This document shows, in pieces, positions 56,389 through 64,000 of a DNA stretch of 64,000 nt. The position numbers were made by a program, and so were the translations under genes. The notes beneath the pieces were generated by a model. That model was given only the letters and a program-made list of their open reading frames with translations. It ran no database searches and was not told the origin of the DNA. Position 1 is the stretch's first letter; every line of letters begins with the position of its first letter. Source of the DNA: Myripristis murdjan (taxonomy: Eukaryota; Chordata; Actinopteri; Holocentriformes; Holocentridae); NCBI RefSeq assembly GCF_902150065.1, contig NC_043982.1:13748368-13812367 (forward strand), given 5' to 3'.

Positions 56389-59275
56389 TCATTTCAGAGC
56401 TTGGATGTCGAAGATGACTTTTCCCTCGTAGGGGTCGTAGAAGTTTTGATAGCTGATCTTGTCGGAAACGACTCTGCACTGGATCTTGGCTTTCTTCTTC
56501 CCGATCAGGCTGAACCGAACCGCCACCAACGGGTTCACGTAGGTGGGCTAAACACAGACGGAGAGAATGAATGCACACCATTACTTTAGTGTGTTTCTCT
56601 TATATAGAAGGACATGAAAAATACATAATTTGAATCATCTGATGTCTATGTTGGCACAAATGATGGTGGACATTGTAATGCACGTCTCATAAACGTACAT
56701 GTCATCTTTTGACATTTGCTTGCAAAACAGTTCAACAGTTTCAACACTTTTGCAAAATCAGTATACATTGTCATCTTCATTTATTGCTTTTTATTTTTTC
56801 CCATTTTATTTTTGACAGTGGAGAATTATGTGCTTTTTGTTTCTCTATCATGCAACCAAACAGAATAGGTTAGCAATAAAAAACAAAAACAAAAAAAGAT
56901 TTGAAAGAAAGATCAACACTGCAATCAAAAAATTAGTAAAGCAAATAAATCAAACAACTTTTCTTTGCAAATCCAAACGTTTTGCTTGTTGAGCTGAATC
57001 TTGTGGCTGGGATGGCAAATGAAAATTTTTGGATTTGCAAACACAACTTGGATAGTTTTGCTGTCAAATCCATTTTTGATTGCAAACCTATTCTCTTAGA
57101 TTGCAAAAGCACCCAACTCAAAATCAGTTGCTTGACTCTTACAAAGAGGGTATTTTAATGGCTTAAAACATATTTTTATGTATGACAACTTTCAGCTGAG
57201 GGTCTTGTTGCTACTTTGTTGCTTACCTGTGCCAGCCTGCCGTAGTAAGGGAAATAAGATAGGTCCATTATTCCGTTCTCTGGGAAATACTCAATTTTTG
57301 CCACATTTTCATGTCCCTCCTATACACAGAGAGTCACAGAATATCAGCATATTTGTGAAACCTTATTTATTTATTTATTTTTTGATGCAAGCTATTGAAA
57401 TGATTGTTTGCAGTTGCTGCTCACCAGCATGGTGCAGTTGACATATGGGGGATGGTCAGTCTGATTGGAGGGAAGAAAATCAATGATCTGGAGAGACACA
57501 ACAAAAATTTTTTGTCTATTTACATACATGACCTGAAAACATATCCCACAAAAGTGAGGTCCAACATTTTAAACTGCACTGTTGATCAGGATTCACAGCT
57601 CTGAACGTACCCTGTTCATCTTAATGATGACGCAAGGCATGGTGCAGTTGTAGCCGAATGTTGGGTCCTCAAGTCCCGAGCAGGGTCCCAGCATGCTCTG
57701 GGTGAAGGGGCAGGCCCACTTGGTGTGATCAGGGGCAGAAAAGGTCTTCTGGATGAAATACTTCCCCTTGGTGCAGTTGTGGTGATTACATTCCAGCTGC
57801 TTGGTGTCGTTGTATGCTGAAGGACAGAGGTGGCAGGAAGAAAGAGAGACAGGAGAGATTTTTGAGAGAAGTTTTTGGAGTGTGGACAGCGTTTTGGAGT
57901 CTAGAGTCTGGGCCCTGTCTTGCTAAGCAATACTGATAAATGCCAAATGGTTTCAGTAAAGACTAACGCTTCAGGAAGTCATGAAGGCAGTTGGACATCT
58001 TCTTCCAGCTGGCCTTGTCCGATGTGTTGTAGATGATTTCAAGAATCTCCTCTCCGTAGGTGTCCGGCCACGCCATCACCCCTGAGTGGACAGGCAGACA
58101 GAGAGCTTGTTAATTAAGAGGTATATTGACATCTAATACAAGTCACTGCCTTAAGTCTGTGTTGCTGTGTTGTTACCCGGAGACTTGAGCCGGTCTTGAT
58201 AGTCCGGGGCGTAAGGGCTCAACGTGTACATGAGCACCCAGATGGACAGAGAAAAGAGTCCTGTCATGACCACGTAGAAGGCCACATAATATAGACTGAT
58301 GTACACTGTCAGGGAGAGAGAAGGGTATATGTTTGGTACTGAAGGGTAGCTGTTACATGATTATTTGACATTGAAGTGTCCCTTTCTGCCCTAGCATCTC
58401 CGTGGTACTGTAATATTTGTTTTAGAGCCTTGCGGTAGAAGGTGACCTTTCCCTTGTGTATCGTGGAGGGTTTCACAGCTGATCAAATGGACCGATGTAC
58501 ACTATAAAACAGATGGCACATTTATCCCTTTAAATGCTTCCTGTAGTTACAGTATATACAGTAGCAGGGCAGTTATGCGTCATTGTAGACACTCATGCCA
58601 GAGAGTATGTGCAATTTTACGTGCTTTATTTTGACCTAAAAGAACCATTAAGGAAAAACTCCTCATTTACAGTTGTGTCAAGTACAGCTAAAACATGAAA
58701 GAACAATATATATCTATAACAAACAAAAATGGTAAAATACAGAATAGCACATAATGTAAAAATGAAAACAACAATTAAGACACTCAAGTAGTTTGGGCTG
58801 ACCATGAATGTGGTAGAAAAGGTGTATGTGTACGCTGCCAGAGGTCAAGGTGTCCTCTGTCGAGGTGAGCTCAATTCATTCTGATTGCAAGATCAAACAG
58901 AGGGGAAGGAGTCTCACAAGCCACAGCTTATCACACCACTCCGCTTATCTCTCTGTCCACAAACCGAAAACACAAGAATACTGTGGTGACAGAAAAAGGA
59001 CAGGAAAAGTCGTACAGTGTGGTGCGCCCACGAGAGTGAACACACAGAGCTCACGTGTCCGTGTGTGTGTGTGTATGTGTGTATTTGTTAGCGTGAACAA
59101 ACCCTTGCTTCTGTGTGGTGCATTATGGAAATAGGTCCCTTTTAAAGTCATAAGACAAAATAAATGTAGCAGTTAATCATGATCCACACATCCCATTGCA
59201 CTACAAATTAAATCAAACCTGCACAGAATGAATATAGTGATACTCCTGCTGCATATCTCTGGTTATTCCACTCCT

Positions 59276-59314
<39 letters not shown>

Positions 59315-60237
59315 ATGTCACATTGCAGAAAGTCAAGTTTGTTTATGTAGATAGCCCGTCATCAAAAACTATGATCTACCGCAATCGACCAAAAAACAAA
59401 ATCATGCAATGTAGTATGCCCACAAAATAAAAACAGAGGGAACCAAAACAAAGCACAGGTCCAAACCTACCTAACTAGCCTAACCAGCAGCACCAACCTC
59501 AGACCCCCAGAAAAGACTGGGAACAACTCCTGATTCACCAGAAGAAAGTTAACAGAAATTAATCAGAGTATAATTTTTCAAGTGTTCACTTGCAGAAATT
59601 GGGCAAACATTGGTCTTTTCTGATATTTTAACCTCTTAAACTGTGGCACTCAGCACAAATGCATGCTGCACGGCCAAACTGTTCAGATCCACCGAAATTT
59701 ATTTTATTTTATTTCTTGTAGAGATTCCAAAGATGCCAAATATGTCCTGCTGGAGTGTGTATATACAATGATGCAAAAGACTATATTTTCTATTTAATAT
59801 GATGCTGCAGCCATAAATGGCACGTTGGGATTTTATATTTCATTCAGTTTAAGTGTGATGTAGCGTCAATGAAGTGCTGCTGTCAGCAGATACAGAATAT
59901 CTATGTGATATTGTATGTGTATGTACGTATGTGACATTATATGAACAAATAATGTTTTTCTAATGTTTGTTTTCTAATGTTGCAGCTAGTTAAGGAGAAA
60001 TTTAAGGTGGGAAAATCAGGTGTTAATGGGTTCATTCATATTTTGAAGATTCATTTAATGTAGCCCAAGAGAGATAAATCAAGTCTCAAAAGTACTATTT
60101 TGAGAAAGCCTTCTTGTATCCCTACCCCATTTCTCAGGTGTTCTTCCCATTAACGTTCCATTCTCTGAGTTCCAGACGAAACGTCCAAAGTCTTCGCAGC
60201 GCTGGCCACAAGTCCTCTTCTCCTTCAAGGTGGCCAT
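56389..60237 (-). CDS. atp4b: Gastric H+/K+-ATPase beta subunit
   Basis: Glycosylated beta subunit of the P-type proton pump that acidifies the stomach. Exons: 60126-60237, 58177-58305, 57968-58081, 57611-57816, 57425-57487, 57227-57319, 56389-56547; 876 nt, 291 aa, equal to human ATP4B by recall, with phases consistent. The short cytosolic head is [20 protein letters not shown]. One transmembrane segment follows ([20 protein letters not shown]) with the YYVAFYVVM motif of the family. The ectodomain has six cysteines positioned for three disulfides ([17 protein letters not shown] or [28 protein letters not shown] and others) and sequons NTS, NCT, NCT, NQT, NCT. The end [16 protein letters not shown] fits X,K-ATPase beta subunits. 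Assignment to atp4b rather than atp1b rests on the MxxLxEKRTC head, length and its place beside grk1. No break is seen. Confidence 0.92.
56964..57041. repeat. 14-bp inverted repeat in atp4b intron
   Basis: TTTGCAAATCCAAA (56964-56977) and TTTGGATTTGCAAA (57028-57041) are exact reverse complements 50 bp apart. The neighbourhood repeats TTGCAAA words several times (near 57073 and 57100). It could be the relic of a small inverted-repeat element. Confidence 0.6.
59279..59310. repeat. poly(T) tract in atp4b intron 1
   Basis: About 32 T in a row on the plus strand, poly(A) in gene sense. No retroposon body was recognised next to it. Confidence 0.8.
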
Positions 60238-60540
60238 GTTGAACTTTTATGCTGATCAAGAGCCACGGCACGGTTCCTCTATTCTCTCTGTCTTCTTCTC
60301 AGCTTTATGCACTTCTTCACCTCTGTTCAAACAACAAATGGTGTTATTTGTTTCTGTTGCTCCCCTCGCTCCTGTACCTCCTCACAGTTTTTGAGGTGTT
60401 CTCAGTTTTGTGCTCTTGCTGTGCACCCTATCTCATTCTCATTGACTCTAAATGCCCAAACTCACTCCCTGGCCCTCACCCTGGAGTGTGATGCCAGTGT
60501 TATCTCTTAATTGGTATTTATAAGGCCAAGATAAGGTGGG
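60238..60540 (-). promoter_or_regulatory. atp4b: atp4b promoter candidate: TATA box and GATA sites
   Basis: On the gene strand a TATAAATA (plus 60515-60522) is flanked by TTATCT (plus AGATAA at 60529-60534) upstream and AGATAA (plus TTATCT at 60500-60505) downstream. A second TATA-like CATAAAG is at plus 60303-60309, about 65 bp before the ATG, and may be the real one. GATA-family factors are known to drive the mammalian gastric H+/K+-ATPase genes. Confidence 0.45.
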
Positions 60541-61120
60541 CATGTCGCGGGTGTGAACACTAAGGTTGGCCAGCATGAAAGCATGTAAATTTCCTCCTTC
60601 AGCACCAATGTCCTTTAATCTTTCAGGGAGACTCAGGATCACCTTGAGTACCCAAATTAACTCATGATGACGATGATGATGATGCTGTACCATGAATACA
60701 AAAGACATCATGGTTACTAATGATAACAGAGGAGGCCAAATACCTGATGTGAACAGATCACAACAGATAAATAATTGGTATAGAGGTATAAACAGCCCTT
60801 TGGCAACACAGTTACTCATCTACAAGGTGTTCCAGCAGGGTCAATGCAGGTTTAGGTTATGATATGAATGATGGGTTGGTTTCATTTAGGTATGTCAAAA
60901 CACATTGTCTACACCAAGGGTTTTCAAAGACTGAGACTGTGGCCCTCCGTTTGGACAAGGCTTAGTGAACAGTGCCCTCCCATATCTTGGCTCAGATCCT
61001 GGATGTGTATGGGATCGTGTAGCAACTATTTGATCCCACAGACACCCAAAAGCTAAGATAGCCTTGTTCAACATAACTGCACACAGATACATAAAATGGG
61101 CTTGCTCTATGTTTGTTTGT

Positions 61121-61175
61121 CTGTCTTTGCTACCTATTGTTTTACGGTACAGTGCGCTCATTGGCTGGCACAGGA
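61121..61175 (+). repeat. dispersed duplicate, copy A
   Basis: CTGTCTTTGCTACCTATTGT, TTTACGGTACAGTGCGCTC and GCTGGCACAGGAC match copy B at 62331-62388 (TTTGCTGCCTATTGTTTTAC, AGTACAGCGTGCTCG, GCTGGGACAGGA) in the same orientation, about 1.2 kb apart. Confidence 0.65.
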
Positions 61176-61303
61176 CGGCCAAATGACAGCTCTTTAGGGT
61201 ATTGCAACTCATGATTCCTTTAGACGACTAATAACATGCCTATGTCAAAAGCTAGTATATGGTATATACACAGTTATGCTGCTGTGGTGCTTTGCCCTTC
61301 CTC

Positions 61304-61311
61304 CACACACA

Positions 61312-61345
<34 letters not shown>
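61304..61345. repeat. (CA)n microsatellite
   Basis: About 20 CA units between atp4b and grk1. Confidence 0.9.
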
Positions 61346-61349
<4 letters not shown>

Positions 61350-62330
61350 TACACACAACATACAGACACCAATGTCGTTCTTATTCAGAGTGTGTTACAG
61401 TGGGTAAAAGGGATGAGGTAGTGTCATGCCTAAGGTTGGATTTAGGAGGAACAATGCAGATTCTGACCAGGAAATGGAAAAGCAAGACTTGTGAAAGTTG
61501 TGTTGCACTGATAATCCAACGATGAAAAAAAAAAAAAACAAACAAAAAAAAAATCTGGGAATCTCTTAGTTACATTAATACTGTTCATGTGAAGCAGCTA
61601 TCGGTCTTGCTGCACATGCACCAGGAAACATAAAATCATGGACATGCAGGAGCTTGGCTGTTCACCATCAGAAGCGTATTTCTCAGTGCGAGTTACTCGC
61701 TGTCTCTCTGTCTGTGTGCCAATAAGGAAAGTCCCACACACAGCCAATGTCTTTACTCAACTTTGATCACTCACCCACATACTCACTCACTAAGTCAATG
61801 ACAGGACCAAGTCTAGGGCTGGCTGTCCTGTACAATCCAGCCAAAAATCTGTTTTTTAAGTCTTTGTCTCTGAGCCTCCCCTGAAGCTTTGGTGGTCGAT
61901 AACAAAATGAAACCGACATTCTGTCCAAACTTGAATTTACCCTATGACAACTCAGTTCCTGGTCCTATGAAACCCTGCTGATATTCATTTTTGCCATCTA
62001 AGCAGGGGCTAATACTGTCTCTGGATCACCAGCTGAATACAATTAATTTAGGTAGGATTGAAAACCAGCCCTTCAGGTCTATTGTACTACTGAAAACCAT
62101 GTATAGAGGGATAATAGTGGTGTTTTCCTCAGTGCATCTTCTCTGAGGACCAAGGGGAAACAATCTGAAACTTGAAAAGCTCAGTGCTCTCTGTGCTTAA
62201 TGTTGTACAATTGCTCCTGTGTATTCTACTATCTGTCTTCCACTCATTGCCAAACGAGTGTTTGAATACCACATTTCTCTTCTCTCTGTCTTTCTGTCTC
62301 TCTTCTTCATCATTTTCCTTGTATCTCTGT

Positions 62331-62388
62331 CTGTCTCCCTTTGCTGCCTATTGTTTTACAGTACAGCGTGCTCGTGTGCTGGGACAGG
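62331..62388 (+). repeat. dispersed duplicate, copy B
   Basis: Second copy of the segment at 61121-61175, lying about 480 bp before the grk1 start codon. Confidence 0.65.
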
Positions 62389-62861
62389 ATAAGGTATTAT
62401 AGCGTTAGTGGCTAAAGCCCTTAGGGAAAGATGATGAGTCAGGCAAATCTGTGTGTGCATCTGCATGTGTGTGTGTGTGTGCGTGTGTGTGTGTATGTGT
62501 GTATCGGTGGGCTACACCTTTCACTCTCATGTGATATTCCTGTGATATTCATACTGAGGGAGTCCCTGAGTGCCACTTGGACACTGTCCTCTTCTTCTGA
62601 ATCTGCGGAACCACTTGGAAGCAACAACAAATCTTCATCCTGTTTCTATCCTATCAGGACTTCAGTCGTCTGTCCATCTGCTTCTTTGTGCCTGTCTTCT
62701 TCTGTCCGCTGTCTCATCCTTACACATCTACAGTGAGACCTCCTTCCTGCTCTGGCTGATCCATCTGAGGAGCACACTTCGTCTGTAACTTCAGGCACCT
62801 TTGATTTTTCTTGTTGTTTTCACATTCATTCCTCCCTCCTCCTCACATTTTCTGTGCCATC

Positions 62862-63569
62862 ATGGAGCTTGGTGGCATGTCATCAGTGGTGGCCAACTCT
62901 GCCTACCTCTCAGCCCGTGGACGTGGGAGCATTGATATTTCCGCCCAACTAGCTGCCAACCGGGAGAAGAAGTACCATTCCCGCCTCAAGCTGCCACATA
63001 TCACAGTGTGTGAAGGTCTGAGGGAGACTTTAGACCTTGGTTTCCAAACAGTATGTGTGGAGCAGCCCATTGGCAAGCGTCTTTTCCAGGAATTCCTTGC
63101 ATCCAATGATGAGTATAAGGGCCCTTGTCATCTGTGGAAGGACATTGGGGAATACAACATGGCTGAGGACAAGGACCGTGCAGAAATAGCAAGCACAATC
63201 TTGTCCTGCTACATGGAACCCAATGGCAAGGAATTTTGCCCCTTCCTGCCAGAGAACGGCATCACAAAAGTGAAGGAGAAACACCAGGACGCTGGAGATG
63301 ACCTTTTTAAAGAGACACTGGACAGTGTGATGGACTTCCTCAAGGAAGTGCCCTACACCGTCTTCCTGGAGAGTATGTACCTCAAGAGGTTTCTGCAGTG
63401 GAAGTGGCTGGAGACACAACCTGTGGGAGAGGATTGGTTTCTGGACTTCCGTGTGTTAGGGAAGGGCGGCTTTGGGGAAGTAACTGCCTGCAAGATGAGA
63501 GCCACAGGGAAACTGTATGCTTGCAAAAAGCTCAACAAGAAGAGGCTGAAGAAGAGGAAGGGATATGAG
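62862..63569 (+). CDS. grk1: Rhodopsin kinase GRK1, first coding exon (3' partial)
   Basis: Photoreceptor Ser/Thr kinase that phosphorylates light-activated rhodopsin to end signalling. This exon gives residues 1-236 and closes at a phase-0 donor (GAG|GTAAGG); the rest lies past the window. The ATG at 62862-62864 was preferred to an in-frame upstream ATG at 62811 because it starts the family-typical N-terminal helix (MELGGMSSVVANSAYLSARG, compare human [20 protein letters not shown]). The RGS homology domain spans about 50-175 (VCVEQPIGKRLFQEFLAS, LWKDIGEYNMAED, MYLKRFLQWKWLE). The kinase domain then begins (FRVLGKGGFGEVTACKMRAT) with a full glycine-rich loop and the lysine in ACKKLNKKRLKKRKGYE. 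The N-terminus and the place next to atp4b favour grk1 over grk7. Which teleost paralogue (grk1a or grk1b) cannot be told from this exon. Confidence 0.92.
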
Positions 63570-64000
63570 GTAAGGGTAGTGAGGCAGCACAGGATTGGTT
63601 CTCTCAGTTAAGATCAGCAGTGTAGTAGCTTTGTGCTGTGTGAGTGTGTCGAGTTCATTCTGAAAATAATTCCCAGGAGTAAAGAGAGACCACAGTGTTG
63701 TGTGCAGTTCTGTTGCAGAGAGCTGTTGCAGTCATAACCAATAGCAATAGCTAGTAATGCTTGGTGCAGTTAGCCGGAGAGACAAACCCTGTCCTTAAAC
63801 AGAATGTGTCAGCAGTCCAGTTTATGGATATAACTGTGTAAGACTGTTATTCAGAGATATTATACAATGGGAAAATAGCTGGCATTAAATTTGGCTGACT
63901 CACTTTTATGTTTATGGAGGCCATGTGTATGTATGCATATTCATTCTTTCCACACAGTGGTCAGCTAGTGAATGGTGCCTTGTGGCAGACAGCATTACGC
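63570..64000 (+). other. grk1: grk1 intron (partial)
   Basis: Sequence after the GTAAGG donor. No further exon, repeat or RNA gene was recognised up to the window edge. Confidence 0.6.

Larger units (their letters stand above)
60541..62861. other. atp4b-grk1 divergent intergenic region
   Basis: Upstream DNA of both genes. It holds a (CA)n tract (61304-61345), an A-rich run (61525-61553), a TG tract (62466-62504), and two copies of a 55-bp segment (61121-61175 and 62331-62388). The stretch 62670-62860 probably contains the grk1 5' UTR. No exon of another gene was recognised. Confidence 0.55.

Noticed and set aside
60249-60510. Overlapping 67-80-codon frames upstream of atp4b
   Set aside because: Leucine/serine-rich translations of CT-rich promoter or 5' UTR DNA, on the strand opposite to atp4b, with no family features.
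62811-62861. In-frame ATG upstream of the grk1 start
   Set aside because: It would add 17 residues (MLFSHSFLPPPHIF...) not found in GRK1 proteins, whose N-terminal helix starts at the chosen Met.

Overview
The window is vertebrate nuclear DNA, most likely from a stomach-bearing percomorph (spiny-rayed) teleost. The signs are GT-AG introns mostly of 80 to 2,900 bp, many long (CA)n/(GT)n microsatellites, short interspersed elements of types common in fish, and seven genes whose proteins align closely with mammalian proteins I know. The reading was done by eye: exon borders come from splice consensus, reading phase and family resemblance, and no database was searched.

Layout: lamp1 (+, 1811-5674, first exon missing), grtp1 (-, 8524-19411), adprhl1 (-, 23566-31572), dcun1d2 (-, 35942-41181, 3' UTR probably to 33487), tmco3 (+, 44200-52827), atp4b (-, 56389-60237) and grk1 (+, first coding exon 62862-63569, continuing past the window). 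This is the human 13q34 order LAMP1-GRTP1-ADPRHL1-DCUN1D2-TMCO3-(TFDP1)-ATP4B-GRK1, with every orientation the same. Only TFDP1, which sits between TMCO3 and ATP4B in human, is absent. Six genes could be assembled to full or nearly full coding length with consistent splice phases: grtp1 352 aa, adprhl1 358 aa (short form), dcun1d2 259 aa, tmco3 674 aa, atp4b 291 aa, and lamp1 395 residues without its signal-peptide exon.

The genes do not form one pathway. They are a conserved neighbourhood of a lysosomal membrane glycoprotein, a Rab GTPase-activating protein, a cardiac pseudo-ADP-ribosylhydrolase, a neddylation cofactor, a predicted cation/proton antiporter, the gastric proton pump beta subunit and rhodopsin kinase. 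dcun1d2 and tmco3 are head to head and probably share a promoter region (about 41182-42370).

I found no new multi-gene system. The most interesting signals are in gene architecture. adprhl1 has two C-termini decided by a stop codon that overlaps a splice donor, and its long form ends in a 2.6 kb disordered exon carrying five 41-residue tandem repeats, one of which is out of frame by one base. dcun1d2 has a GC donor and an in-frame GT donor 24 nt apart. atp4b has a TATA-like box between two GATA sites. Smaller points are a hAT-type MITE with near-perfect 8-bp target duplications, a foldback element, two adjacent hairpins and a strong G-quadruplex motif.
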